A DNA stretch of 64,000 nt, from NCBI GenBank assembly GCA_949292775.1, contig CASFBL010000003.1:55549-119548 (forward strand). The letters are read 5' to 3'. The DNA comes from an uncultured Eubacteriales bacterium. Lineage in GTDB: Bacteria > Bacillota > Clostridia > Oscillospirales > Acutalibacteraceae. Below, piece after piece: positions 23,665 to 32,401 of the stretch. Positions within the stretch are counted from its first letter, which is position 1; each line of letters opens with the position of its first letter. A model generated the notes under the pieces. It had not been told where the DNA came from and did not search any database. It saw nothing but the letters and a program-made list of their open reading frames with translations. Both the position numbers and the translations under genes were made by a program.

Positions 23665-25122
23665 TTACGCCTCCTTTTCGTCACTCAGCTCCGCCGCACG
23701 GCGCTCCTGCAATTCTTTGGTAATCATATCTTTCTTCTTACCAGTAAGGTCATAGAACAAAATCGGAAGCATCTGCCCGATGACGAAAATGGCGGGAATC
23801 AAGGTGTAAATCATCAAAAGCTTGTTAAGCGTATCATCCGACTGTGTCGCGTAAGCCACATTGATGTTGGTGGAAACTTTATAACCGGACCAAACGACCA
23901 GAGCAGGACCGAACGATTTGGTCAGCGCCGCGGCAACCTTGGAGAAAAAGCCGTAACCGGCATAGCAAAGACCTTCCTGGCGTTTGCCGGTTTTCCACTC
24001 GATTTCATCGACGCAGTCCGCAATCATAACATTGGGCGTCAGGTTCGTGTTGCCGTGCTGGAGACCGACAAAGAAGTTGATAATCAAGAACGGAATCATC
24101 AAGGTTGACGGATTAAAGCCGATAATTTTGGAGACGACATACAGCACGCCGAGAATCGCTGCACCGTAAAGGCAGCAGACAATGTAAACCTTGCGGGTGT
24201 CCCACATTTTCAAAAGCTTTTTAACAACCAGCATGCCGACCGCAGTTCCAACGCCCATCGGCAAAAGAAGACCGATTTTTAAATCTTTTGAGCCGAGCAG
24301 ATAAACCGCGATGTAAAGGCTTACAGTGCTGTAAACGCCGCGGCCGAAGCCGGTGAATTTCGTCAGGGAAACCATCAGCAGGTTTTTATTGGTGAAAACA
24401 AATTTCAAGCTTTCTTTCAGGCTCACTTTTTCTTCGGTGTACGGCACGCGTTCACGGTTGTTGACAAAGAAAATCATCATAAACAATACGCAGCCGAGCA
24501 CGCAGACCGCCGTGGAGAACATCAAATCAAGGCCTTGTCCCTCTGCCGTTTTATACTGCTGTTCGCCGAGCGCCGCTTTCATAATCAGACCGACAACCGG
24601 CAAGACGACCATGCCGCCGGACTGCCCGACAGAGCGGAAAATGCTTGCAATGGAAATTGCATCGCTGCGTTCTTCGGGATTCGGTGTGCAGCAGGCACCG
24701 AAGCAGTTTGACGGACTTTCCACCGCGCAGGAAAACGCTGTGTAAAGCGCATAGATGACAAACATCCAAATGACGGCTGTTGTGTAGCTGTTGGTTTTCG
24801 GTGCGATGAACACGAACATGGAGATAATCGCAAGCGGGATAACGCCGAAGCCGAACCACGGGCGAATCTTGCCCCATTTGGTGCGGGTGCGGTCAACCAA
24901 AACGCCGATAATTAGTTCGCACGCGGCGCCCACAAAGCCCGCAACACCGAAAACATAGGCCAAAATCTTGGTGATGCTTTCCGGGTCAATGTCGGTACCC
25001 TTGAAAGCAAAGTCGTTGAAGAAGGTGTATGTATAGTCCGGCATCCAGCCTGTCAGCAATGCAATGCCGAAAAGGCCAATACCGTAGGTCCACACCTCCG
25101 ACTTTTTCATGTATTTTTTCAT
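23665..25122 (-). CDS. GPH-family (glycoside-pentoside-hexuronide:cation) MFS symporter
   Basis: 485 residues with about 12 membrane helices. Typical GPH features are the N-terminal YGIGLFG segment and the loop LVDRTRTKWGKIRPW between helices 2 and 3. Such carriers import sugars or glycosides with Na+ or H+; relatives transport melibiose, xylosides and glucuronides. Substrate unknown. The downstream anchored protein appears to be its operon partner. Confidence 0.88.
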   Translation of the reverse strand: MKKYMKKSEVWTYGIGLFGIALLTGWMPDYTYTFFNDFAFKGTDIDPESITKILAYVFGVAGFVGAACELIIGVLVDRTRTKWGKIRPWFGFGVIPLAIISMFVFIAPKTNSYTTAVIWMFVIYALYTAFSCAVESPSNCFGACCTPNPEERSDAISIASIFRSVGQSGGMVVLPVVGLIMKAALGEQQYKTAEGQGLDLMFSTAVCVLGCVLFMMIFFVNNRERVPYTEEKVSLKESLKFVFTNKNLLMVSLTKFTGFGRGVYSTVSLYIAVYLLGSKDLKIGLLLPMGVGTAVGMLVVKKLLKMWDTRKVYIVCCLYGAAILGVLYVVSKIIGFNPSTLMIPFLIINFFVGLQHGNTNLTPNVMIADCVDEIEWKTGKRQEGLCYAGYGFFSKVAAALTKSFGPALVVWSGYKVSTNINVAYATQSDDTLNKLLMIYTLIPAIFVIGQMLPILFYDLTGKKKDMITKELQERRAAELSDEKEA

Positions 25123-25159
25123 GCTTTCCCTCTTTTCTCCGGTCTTCCGGTGAACATAA

Positions 25160-25193
25160 ACAGAAAAGAGTGTCTGTTTATGGACACTCTTTT
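25160..25193 (-). terminator. Terminator between the lipid kinase and GPH symporter
   Basis: 11-bp arms (25164-25174 with 25183-25193) and a T-rich minus-strand tail. The symporter must then start from a promoter within the following 40 bases or through read-through. Confidence 0.75.
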
Positions 25194-25277
25194 GGTGAAT
25201 TATTATTCATTATATTCCGATTACCGGGAAAGTGCAATCAGCATTTTACACAAACTTTTGAAAAATTTTACAACAAA

Positions 25278-26219
25278 TTAACAGTCTTGCCCGTCTGCAA
25301 CAATCTGTTCATAGGTGGAGGTTTCCGGCACCACAAAGCTAATGGCAGACTCCAAAATCTGGAAGGTGAAATCCGTTACATACTCACATTCACCGTCCAC
25401 ATTGACTGCAGCAGGGTTTTGGCTGATGATGCGCATTTTTTTGCCGCGCAGGAAATGGGTGAAATCCCACCCCAGATGTTCACCGCGTTTATATTTGCCG
25501 ACTAACCCGGCAAGCTTTAAGGTATTGCAGGTTTTTTCGACCACGATAAAGTCCAAAAGACCGTCGTCAGGAATCGCTTTCGGCGCGCCCATATAGCCGC
25601 CGCCGTACCAGCGCGCGTTTGCGCAAAGAGAGAACAGCATGGTGCCTTCAACAACTTTGTCGTCATCCAAAATCACCTTGAACTGGCTGCTGTTGACCCG
25701 GCGGAACAGACAATAAAACAACGCCAGCGTATAGGCAAATTCACCGCCGACACCCGGCAGCTTTTTAAAATAAGCTTGTTTGGCGCAGACTTCTGCATCC
25801 AGCCCCATAGAGCACTGGTTGATTGCCACATGTTCACCCGCCTGAATCAAATCAAACCGGCGTGTTTTTCCGTTGACCTGCGCATCAATATCAATGAGTT
25901 TCTCTTTATCGCCTAAAATGCGCGCAAAATCATTGCCGGAACCAAGTGGGATGCTGCCGACCGCCGCATTTGGATATTGATAAGCGCCATTGACCACTTC
26001 AAACAATGTTCCGTCGCCGCCGCAGGCATAAAACCGCACCGGCTCGCCCATAGAAGCAACCTGCTCTACATAGCGCATGCCGTCATACTGCGACTTCGTA
26101 ACATAGATTTCCCAATTGTATTTCGGATTAGCTGCAAAATAGGCTTCAATCTCCGGGATAATGCGTTTCGCCGCTTTCCCCTTGCCAGCCATAGGATTTA
26201 CAATAAATACATGCTTCAT
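25278..26219 (-). CDS. Diacylglycerol/lipid kinase family protein
   Basis: 313 residues from ATG 26219 (the GTG at 26228 precedes the ribosome binding region). The DAGK catalytic motif ACGGDGTLFEVVNG is near residue 66, IPLGSGNDFAR near 93, and a C-terminal beta-sandwich domain follows. It probably phosphorylates diacylglycerol, feeding phosphatidate back into phospholipid synthesis, at the membrane surface. It is downstream of the RNA methyltransferase gene in the same direction. Confidence 0.88.
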   Translation of the reverse strand: MKHVFIVNPMAGKGKAAKRIIPEIEAYFAANPKYNWEIYVTKSQYDGMRYVEQVASMGEPVRFYACGGDGTLFEVVNGAYQYPNAAVGSIPLGSGNDFARILGDKEKLIDIDAQVNGKTRRFDLIQAGEHVAINQCSMGLDAEVCAKQAYFKKLPGVGGEFAYTLALFYCLFRRVNSSQFKVILDDDKVVEGTMLFSLCANARWYGGGYMGAPKAIPDDGLLDFIVVEKTCNTLKLAGLVGKYKRGEHLGWDFTHFLRGKKMRIISQNPAAVNVDGECEYVTDFTFQILESAISFVVPETSTYEQIVADGQDC

Positions 26220-26251
26220 GGCACTCACCCCATTGACAATAAAATTTCTAA

Positions 26252-27367
26252 TTATTTAAAATACATATAGGCCTGGCAGCGAATCATGCCGTTATACAGC
26301 TTGCGCCGCTTATCTGCCTGCCTGTGGAACAAGGATTCAAACTCTTCTTCCGGACTGATCACGCAATAGCTAAAGCCGTGGCGGCGGGGAAACACTTTCC
26401 CCAGTTCCCGAATCAGCCGCGCCGCCTGTTGTTTGTCCTGCAGCCGCTCACCGTATGGCGGGTTGCAAATCACCGTGCCGTGTTCCGTCGAAGGCGCAAA
26501 TGCACGAACATCCGCCTTTTTCAGCGTGATTTTATCCCCCACCCCGGCACGGGCTGCGTTTTCCCGTGCGATTGCCAGCGCTTGCTCATCAATATCAGAA
26601 CCGAAAGCCTGAAAATCCGGTACGGGCACAACCGCGTTTTCCGCTCTTTCACGCTCCTCACGCCAAATTTCCGGCGGAATCTGTGAAAACCGTTCCGCGG
26701 TAAAATGCCGGCGCAGCCCCGGTGCAATATTTTGCACGAGCATTGCGCCTTCAATCAGGATTGTGCCGGAACCGCACATGGGGTCATACAGCGTATGATA
26801 AGGGCGCAGCCGCGACATCGCACACAGCGCCGCTGCCAAGGTTTCGCGTATCGGCGCTTCGTTTGCTGCCGGTCGGTAACCGCGTTTATGTAAAGTCGTG
26901 CCGGTCGTGTCCAAAAACAAATGCACCTGATTTTTTAAAATCGAAAAAATCAGCGCATGCCGCACGCCCGTCTCTTCAAACCAATCTGTATGGTATCTCT
27001 GTTTCAGCCGTTCGACCGCCGCCTTTTTGATAATCGACTGGCAGTCGCTGACGCTGAACAAATCTGAGCGCAGGCAATGCCCTTTTACCGGAAATTCATC
27101 ATATTCCGAAATCCAGTTTTCTAAGGGCAGCGCCTTAACGCCGTCAAAAAGCTCGGTGAAAGTATGCGCCTCAAACGACCCGAGCACCACCAAAATGCGC
27201 TCGGCGTAACGCGAACAGAGATTGGCCCGCGCGAGCAAATGCTCATCGCCCTCAAAAAAAACGCGGCCGTTTTCCGGTGCGACCGCTTCAGCGCCCATAT
27301 TGCGCAGTTCTTCGGCGACAAAGCTCTCTAAACCGAACAGACACGGCGCAGCAAATTGCAGTTTCAT
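26252..27367 (-). CDS. THUMP-domain RNA methyltransferase (RlmL/YpsC-like)
   Basis: 371 residues from ATG 27367 with AAAGGAG upstream; the longer open frame has no ribosome binding site. The N-terminal THUMP-like region is followed by a class I methyltransferase domain with DPMCGSGTILIEGA near residue 190 and the catalytic motif CNPPYGERL near 300. Such enzymes methylate N2 of a guanosine in 23S rRNA (G2445 in E. coli). No fused RlmK domain is present, as in Firmicutes. Confidence 0.88.
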   Translation of the reverse strand: MKLQFAAPCLFGLESFVAEELRNMGAEAVAPENGRVFFEGDEHLLARANLCSRYAERILVVLGSFEAHTFTELFDGVKALPLENWISEYDEFPVKGHCLRSDLFSVSDCQSIIKKAAVERLKQRYHTDWFEETGVRHALIFSILKNQVHLFLDTTGTTLHKRGYRPAANEAPIRETLAAALCAMSRLRPYHTLYDPMCGSGTILIEGAMLVQNIAPGLRRHFTAERFSQIPPEIWREERERAENAVVPVPDFQAFGSDIDEQALAIARENAARAGVGDKITLKKADVRAFAPSTEHGTVICNPPYGERLQDKQQAARLIRELGKVFPRRHGFSYCVISPEEEFESLFHRQADKRRKLYNGMIRCQAYMYFK

Positions 27368-27407
27368 AGTATTCTCCTTTTGGCCATGCCTGCAGGCCTT
27401 TCCTAAT

Positions 27408-27436
27408 AGTATATATGGATTTTTACAGAAAAGCAA
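27408..27436 (-). promoter_or_regulatory. Promoter of the RNA methyltransferase gene
   Basis: TTGCTT (27431-27436), 17-base spacer, TATACT (27408-27413) on the minus strand. Confidence 0.55.
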
Positions 27437-27469
27437 GATTTATGTTGTGTTTTCTGTCAGTTTGTTAGA

Positions 27470-27510
27470 TTGCAAAAAAAGAAAAAGGGCAGAAATCAAT
27501 CTGCCCTTTT
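27470..27510 (-). terminator. Terminator of rplU-prp-rpmA
   Basis: 11-bp stem (27483-27493 with 27500-27510), six-base loop and a long T run on the minus strand. Confidence 0.92.
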
Positions 27511-27528
27511 CGGTCTTCATTCAAGAAC

Positions 27529-27813
27529 TTACTGCTCAACAGCGTAAACGCTGACCTTTTTGCGGTTCTTGTCCATTCTCTCGAACTTCACTTTGCCGTC
27601 AATCTTTGCAAACAAAGTGTCGTCGGAACCTCTGCCGACATTCTCACCGGGATGAATGTGTGTGCCGCGCTGTTTTACAAGGATGTTGCCGGCCAGAACA
27701 AACTGCCCGTCAGCACGCTTTACACCGAGTCTTTTGGATTCGGAGTCACGGCCGTTTTTGGTGGAACCCATACCTTTTTTGTGCGCAAACAACTGAATGT
27801 TTATTTTGAGCAT
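27529..27813 (-). CDS. rpmA: 50S ribosomal protein L27
   Basis: 94 residues. The N-terminus [14 protein letters not shown] carries the Firmicute-specific extension that is cut after the Phe-Ala pair by the Prp protease, whose gene is immediately upstream. The mature N-terminus reaches toward the peptidyl transferase centre. Start and the prp stop overlap by one base (TAATG). Confidence 0.97.
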   Translation of the reverse strand: MLKINIQLFAHKKGMGSTKNGRDSESKRLGVKRADGQFVLAGNILVKQRGTHIHPGENVGRGSDDTLFAKIDGKVKFERMDKNRKKVSVYAVEQ

Positions 27814-28133
27814 TATAAAGCACCTCTTTCAACTTGGATAAAATCGGGATATTGTTCGGATAACGCTTTTATATGCAGGAAGAAGCCCTGCAGGACATCG
27901 GACGCTTTTTGCGCCTCTTCGTCAGACACCGTCAAACGAAAGAAGCCGTCCTTTTCCGTCATTTCGGGAGAGAGTGCGAGCACCTCGGTCAAGGTGTTTG
28001 CCGTCATATAAACGGGGGAAGAAACTGCCGCGCAGATGATGTCTTCACCGCTTTCGGCGCTTCCTGAATGGCCGTTTACACAAAACCCGGTAATCAAGCC
28101 TTGTTTCCCGACACGGAATTTCGCGCAAATCAT
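27813..28133 (-). CDS. prp: Ribosomal-processing cysteine protease Prp
   Basis: 106 residues, usual for YsxB/Prp. His22 ([11 protein letters not shown]) and Cys34 (DIICAAVSS) form the catalytic dyad. It removes the N-terminal extension of L27 before ribosome assembly and lies, as in most Firmicutes, between rplU and rpmA. Confidence 0.95.
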   Translation of the reverse strand: MICAKFRVGKQGLITGFCVNGHSGSAESGEDIICAAVSSPVYMTANTLTEVLALSPEMTEKDGFFRLTVSDEEAQKASDVLQGFFLHIKALSEQYPDFIQVERGAL

Positions 28134-28445
28134 TTAAGCGTTGATTGCGGAAATCTCAACCTTGGTGTAGGGCTGACGATGACCTTTTTTGCGTTTCTCG
28201 TTCTTTTTGGGTTTGTAAGTGAACACAACGATTTTCTTAGCCTTGCCGTTTTTCAGCGCTTTAGCTGTAACGGTTGCGCCCTCAACATAGGGTTTGCCAA
28301 CTTTAATACCGTCGTCGGCACCAACTGCGATGACCTTGTCAAAGGTGACATCTGCGTTTTCTTCGACTGCAAGCTTTTCGATGTAAAGCACATCGCCGGC
28401 TTCGACCTTGTACTGCTTGCCGCCTGTTTCGATTACTGCGTACAT
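28134..28445 (-). CDS. rplU: 50S ribosomal protein L21
   Basis: 103 residues with the complete family pattern ([18 protein letters not shown] at the start; [19 protein letters not shown] at the end). It binds 23S rRNA. First gene of rplU-prp-rpmA; the prp start follows its stop directly. Confidence 0.97.
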   Translation of the reverse strand: MYAVIETGGKQYKVEAGDVLYIEKLAVEENADVTFDKVIAVGADDGIKVGKPYVEGATVTAKALKNGKAKKIVVFTYKPKKNEKRKKGHRQPYTKVEISAINA

Positions 28446-28530
28446 AGTTTTACCTACCTTAATATAGACTCGCTACCGGAGGCGGGAAAATCCGCTTTTG
28501 GTGCTTTTGGCACCGCCCCTAATATGCGGC
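28446..28530 (-). ncRNA. Candidate L21 leader RNA
   Basis: The ~85-base 5' leader of rplU contains several small hairpins, including GGTGC-CAAAA-GCACC and a region where CCGCCTCCGG can pair. Leaders before rplU that respond to L21 are known in Firmicutes; fit to that family was judged by position and structure only. Confidence 0.45.
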
Positions 28531-28537
28531 AAATGGT

Positions 28538-28566
28538 ATTTTAACAGAAAAGTCAATGGTTGTCAA
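28538..28566 (-). promoter_or_regulatory. Promoter of rplU-prp-rpmA
   Basis: TTGACA (28561-28566), 17-base spacer, TAAAAT (28538-28543) on the minus strand. Confidence 0.75.
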
Positions 28567-28597
28567 CCGTTTTTTCTGCTTTTTCAGCCAATAGAAA

Positions 28598-29251
28598 TCA
28601 CCCGGTCAGCCGTCGGCGAAGTTCCAAAAGAATCGCGCGTTCACGCCGGGACACCTGCACCTGTGAAAGCCCCAGCCGTTCAGCGGTTTTTGTTTGCGTC
28701 AGCCCCTCGTAATAGCGCAGTTCAATCAGCCGCCGGTCGTTTTCAGGCAGGACTTTCAGCACTTCGGCAAGCGCAAGCTTATTTTGAATTTCCTCCTCTT
28801 CGGATTCCACGGGGATGTCGATTTGCCGGTCGTTTTCTTCGTGCAGTTCGGTCAAAGACGCCACCGGCAAGGAAAGGTTGACAAGCTGCGCCATTTCATA
28901 TTCGGAAACCTGCATTTGCGCCGCCATTTCCCGAAGCGTCGGCTCACGCGAAAGCGAAGCTGTCATTTCCTCCCGCAGCTTTGCCGCCTCCCGCGCGCGT
29001 TCTTTTAACGCACGGCTCACTTTTACCGCGCCCCCGTCACGGAACAGCCGCTTGATTTCACCCAAAATTGCCGGAACGGCATAAGTGGAAAAAGCAAACC
29101 CGCGCGACTCGTCAAAGCCGTCTGCGGCTTTGACAAGCCCCAGGCACCCGGCAGAAAACAAATCGTCATATTCAATCCCCTTGTTGCGAAAGCGATTCGC
29201 GCAGGCGTGCACCAGCCCGAGGTTATCGCATATCAGTTCTTCACGGCGCAA
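28598..29251 (-). CDS. sigF: RNA polymerase sporulation sigma factor SigF
   Basis: About 217 residues from TTG 29251, the only ordinary start codon near the beginning of homology; it overlaps the spoIIAB end by 11 bases. Region 2 (IEYDDLFSAGCLGLVKAADG), region 3 and region 4 (TQTKTAERLGLSQVQVSRRE) are intact. Position after spoIIAA and spoIIAB identifies it as sigma-F, the first forespore sigma factor. It lacks the first ~35 residues found in Bacillus SigF. Similarity seems to continue a few residues upstream of the TTG (GRQ), so the real start or an indel should be checked. Confidence 0.85.
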   Translation of the reverse strand: MRREELICDNLGLVHACANRFRNKGIEYDDLFSAGCLGLVKAADGFDESRGFAFSTYAVPAILGEIKRLFRDGGAVKVSRALKERAREAAKLREEMTASLSREPTLREMAAQMQVSEYEMAQLVNLSLPVASLTELHEENDRQIDIPVESEEEEIQNKLALAEVLKVLPENDRRLIELRYYEGLTQTKTAERLGLSQVQVSRRERAILLELRRRLTG

Positions 29252-29687
29252 CGCTTGTCTGCCTGCCGCTGATATATTTAATGAGCGTGACGGTCGTTCC
29301 CTTCCCCACCACGGAACGCACACGCATTTGGTCAGAAAAGCTTTCCATGACCGAGAAGCCGAGGCCCGCACGGTCACTGCCGCCGGTCGTATATAACGGT
29401 TCCCGTGCTTTTTCAACATCGGCGATGCCGCAGCCGCGGTCGCGGATTCGGATTTCTACCTTTCCGTTTTCAAACAGCCGCACCGTTATGTAAATCATGC
29501 CCATCGTGTTTTTGTAAGCATGCACAATACAGTTGGTCACCGCTTCGCTGACAGCGGTTTTTATATCGTTGATTTCCTCAAGCGTCGGGTCAAGCGACGC
29601 AGCAAATGCCGCCACTGCCACACGCGCATAGCCCTCGTTGACAGAACGGCTTTCAATTTGCATTTTCATTTCATTCTGCGGTTTCAC
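29241..29687 (-). CDS. spoIIAB: Anti-sigma F factor SpoIIAB
   Basis: 148 residues from GTG 29687, with GGAGG nine bases upstream; ATG 29669 is an alternative. GHKL ATPase/kinase motifs: SEAVTNCIVHAY (N box), RDRGCGIAD (G1) and GLGFSVMESFSD (G2). It binds and holds sigma-F and phosphorylates SpoIIAA on serine. It overlaps both neighbouring genes, fixing their production ratio. Confidence 0.93.
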   Translation of the reverse strand: MKPQNEMKMQIESRSVNEGYARVAVAAFAASLDPTLEEINDIKTAVSEAVTNCIVHAYKNTMGMIYITVRLFENGKVEIRIRDRGCGIADVEKAREPLYTTGGSDRAGLGFSVMESFSDQMRVRSVVGKGTTVTLIKYISGRQTSVAP

Positions 29688-30018
29688 GGTTTTTTTCCTC
29701 CTTTTCCCCCATGCGTTTGAGGGTGGCAATTCTATCGAGCCCCGCAAGGCGCATGACTTTATAAGCGTGGGTGGACAAATTGCGAATTTCAAGCGTGCAG
29801 CCCATGCTTTCTAAAAGCCTGTACCGCCCCATGACAAGACCGATGCCGGAGCTGTCCATAAAGGTCACGCCTCGGAAATCCAAAACAGCCTTTTCCGGGC
29901 GGAAACAGGTGGCGGTTTCATCAATTTTATCGCGCACAGACGGCGCGTTATGGTGGTCAAGCTCGCCGCTTAAATACACGGTCATCTGCTTGTCCGCCGT
30001 TTCGATATTGGTTTGCAT
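29671..30018 (-). CDS. spoIIAA: Anti-sigma F factor antagonist SpoIIAA
   Basis: 115 residues from ATG 30018 with AAAGGAGG upstream. STAS domain with the phosphorylation motif FMDSSGIGLVMGRY (serines 56-57). Unphosphorylated SpoIIAA displaces sigma-F from SpoIIAB in the forespore. First gene of the spoIIA operon. Confidence 0.95.
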   Translation of the reverse strand: MQTNIETADKQMTVYLSGELDHHNAPSVRDKIDETATCFRPEKAVLDFRGVTFMDSSGIGLVMGRYRLLESMGCTLEIRNLSTHAYKVMRLAGLDRIATLKRMGEKEEKNRETAE

Positions 30019-30094
30019 AATTTTCCTCCTTTGGTCATTCATATTTTGATTGTAGCCGAAGCACGGCGCAGATTTTGTCAAAGCGCGGCAGGGC

Positions 30095-30128
30095 ACAAAA
30101 AAACGGACGGTCGAAACCGTCCGTTTTT
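30095..30128 (-). terminator. Terminator of the xylAB/beta-helix operon
   Basis: 13-bp perfect stem (30099-30111 with 30116-30128), CGAA tetraloop, T-rich tail on the minus strand. It separates this operon from spoIIA. Confidence 0.9.
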
Positions 30129-30134
30129 GCTGTT

Positions 30135-32390
30135 TTATTTTCTTCCGATTTCCGAAAACGGAATGGGTTCAAAATCCGGATTTTCCGCGGCGATTTTGCT
30201 GTCTGCCAACAGCGTATAGTCACCGTTTTCAAAATCCGCAAAAGAATCGTCGGCCTTAGACAGTTTGTAGCACGAATTCCCGTCAACGGAGGAATACTGC
30301 CAAACGCTGTCCGCCACAAAACCGAGTTTTCCCTTTTTGGTGATGAAGATATTGTCGGTCACCACAGAGCCTGAAGGATTCACCGCAAATCCGGCGTCCT
30401 CGGTTCGGTTATAATCCTGATGCATCCGCGCAATGCCTTCATATTTGCCGCCGCTTTGCTCATTGAGCGTTTTGGCCTCGGCAAATTTTTCCCACAGCAT
30501 GCTGTCCGGCGTTTTGCAGTTTTTGGCAAACCAGCCGTCCTTGTGGTATCCCTCATAGGCACGGTCGTCATAATGCAGCGCCGTGCCCGCATTGATGACC
30601 AGATTGTTCCGGATATCATGGTCGCGTCCGCCGCCGACGAGAATGGCGTAGCCCGGAATATTGATGAGCACATTGCCGTAAGCTGTCTGCCCGGAGGAAA
30701 CATCGTCAAAATAGATGCCGTTTGGTGTAAAAGTACCGGAGCCGATATTGCTAATGCGGTTGTAGCGCACAATATTGCCGTAGGTGCTTAAATTGAACCC
30801 GGTGTAAATAGCGCCGGCGTCGGAGGATTGCAGCACCACATCGTGGATAGAATTATATTCCATAATGTTATCGTTGCCGGTGTAATAGATGCCCATGTGC
30901 GGTGCGTTGAAGATTTCATTGTGCGAAGCCGTATTGCCGATGCCGCTGATGTTTACACCGGCAATATAGGTCTTTTGAATTTCACCGAAATCGTGCAGGC
31001 TGTTGTTGTCCGCCACATTGCCGCCGGGGGTGAAGCCCTCTGCACTGCCGCCGCCGAGCACGACCGCATCTGTGCCGACATGACAGACCTCGCAGTTTTC
31101 CACACGGTTGTTTGTACCGCTGACGCAAACACCCGCCCCCGCGGCGTTTTGCACGGTGCAGCTGCGCAAAATACAGTTTTCACCCTGCATGACCACAGCG
31201 TCCGCCCGCGTGCCTTCTATGGTGAATCCGTCAAAAATCAAATTGGATGCCGTCTCGTCTAAAGTCAGGATGCTGTCGGTCGTCACCGACAATGTGACCG
31301 AGGCATTTTCCAGTGCTTTTGGCGGATAAAGATACAGCTTATTGGCTGCACGGTCGATGTAATATTCTCCGGGTGTGTCGAGCTCTTCTAAAACATTATA
31401 GAAATAGTAATCGGCGCCTTCTTTAAAACCATATTTACTGCAATATGCAGTCGTGATTGTCTTTTTCGCCGAATCCACCGAGCCGACAGGCGTGGACATG
31501 TCTGCCCAGTCCCAGAAAAAGTAACCGTACATCCAAACATCGTCTGTGCTTTTCCACGACTGAACACGCGCAAAGGTGTCTTCGTCGAGCATAAAGGTGC
31601 CGCCGCGCTGATTACGCCGTGTCAGCCAGCTTTCATCAACCGGGCCGGGCGGATTGGGTTCATATGCGTCACCGATATCCAAAACCTGGCCGGTTTTCAA
31701 ATAGCCTTCGTTGGGATACCTTGCCAGCGTAAGCCTTGTTCCGTCAAAAAACAACTCACATGCGTTGATGCCGGTGGGGTTGCTGTCATAATACTCGCCG
31801 GTGTGGAAACCGCCGAACGACCCCAGTTCGCCGTATTGCGCTCTGGACAGGTTATAAGCGGATAAATCCAACACCCGGACCTGCTGGCGCGCCGAAGCCG
31901 GAATGCGGTCAGCCGCTTCACCGGAAACCGGCTGAAAATCGTCCGCTTGCAGCGCAACGCCGCCGTTCAGAACGACCGCGCCATCGCCATAAGCCGTATA
32001 AGTGACCGGGGCATTTGCCGTGCCGGAATCCGCTTTGCTAAAGACAAGACCGGCAGTTTGATAATTCCCCGCCATAACGGCTACGGTAATGCCCTTTTCA
32101 CGCTCCGGCTCTGCCTGCAGTTTCGCACGCACGGCCTTCTGCGCCTGTTCGATAGTCGCAAAGGGCGAAGCCAACGAGCCGTCATTTTGGTCATTACCGT
32201 TGGGGCTTACATAAAAATCTGCTGTGCCGACGACCTGCCTTTGCGCGGCAGGTGCCGTTGACAGACCTTTGGGCGGTGCAATATTTTCATATTTGTTCTG
32301 CTGCGCCGCATAGATGCCAATTGCCGTTCCGGCACCGGCAAGCAAAACCAGCCCTGCTGCCACAGCAAAAAAGATTTTCTTCTTTCGCAT
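30135..32390 (-). CDS. Membrane-anchored right-handed beta-helix protein (GH141-like)
   Basis: About 751 residues. The second ATG is preferred because GGAGG lies seven bases before it; ATG 32393 is possible. A basic N-terminus and membrane segment (about 6-28) are followed by FYVSPNGNDQNDGSLASPFATIEQA, quoted here in pieces FYVSPNGNDQNDG and SPFATIEQA, a DUF1565-type start of carbohydrate-acting beta-helix proteins. From about residue 400 repeated Asn/Val turns mark a parallel beta-helix. Architecture resembles GH141 (fucosidases, xylanases). Last gene of the xylA operon, suggesting a role in releasing xylose-containing sugars outside the cell. Confidence 0.7.
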   Translation of the reverse strand: MRKKKIFFAVAAGLVLLAGAGTAIGIYAAQQNKYENIAPPKGLSTAPAAQRQVVGTADFYVSPNGNDQNDGSLASPFATIEQAQKAVRAKLQAEPEREKGITVAVMAGNYQTAGLVFSKADSGTANAPVTYTAYGDGAVVLNGGVALQADDFQPVSGEAADRIPASARQQVRVLDLSAYNLSRAQYGELGSFGGFHTGEYYDSNPTGINACELFFDGTRLTLARYPNEGYLKTGQVLDIGDAYEPNPPGPVDESWLTRRNQRGGTFMLDEDTFARVQSWKSTDDVWMYGYFFWDWADMSTPVGSVDSAKKTITTAYCSKYGFKEGADYYFYNVLEELDTPGEYYIDRAANKLYLYPPKALENASVTLSVTTDSILTLDETASNLIFDGFTIEGTRADAVVMQGENCILRSCTVQNAAGAGVCVSGTNNRVENCEVCHVGTDAVVLGGGSAEGFTPGGNVADNNSLHDFGEIQKTYIAGVNISGIGNTASHNEIFNAPHMGIYYTGNDNIMEYNSIHDVVLQSSDAGAIYTGFNLSTYGNIVRYNRISNIGSGTFTPNGIYFDDVSSGQTAYGNVLINIPGYAILVGGGRDHDIRNNLVINAGTALHYDDRAYEGYHKDGWFAKNCKTPDSMLWEKFAEAKTLNEQSGGKYEGIARMHQDYNRTEDAGFAVNPSGSVVTDNIFITKKGKLGFVADSVWQYSSVDGNSCYKLSKADDSFADFENGDYTLLADSKIAAENPDFEPIPFSEIGRK

Positions 32391-32401
32391 CATCTTTCCT
32401 C

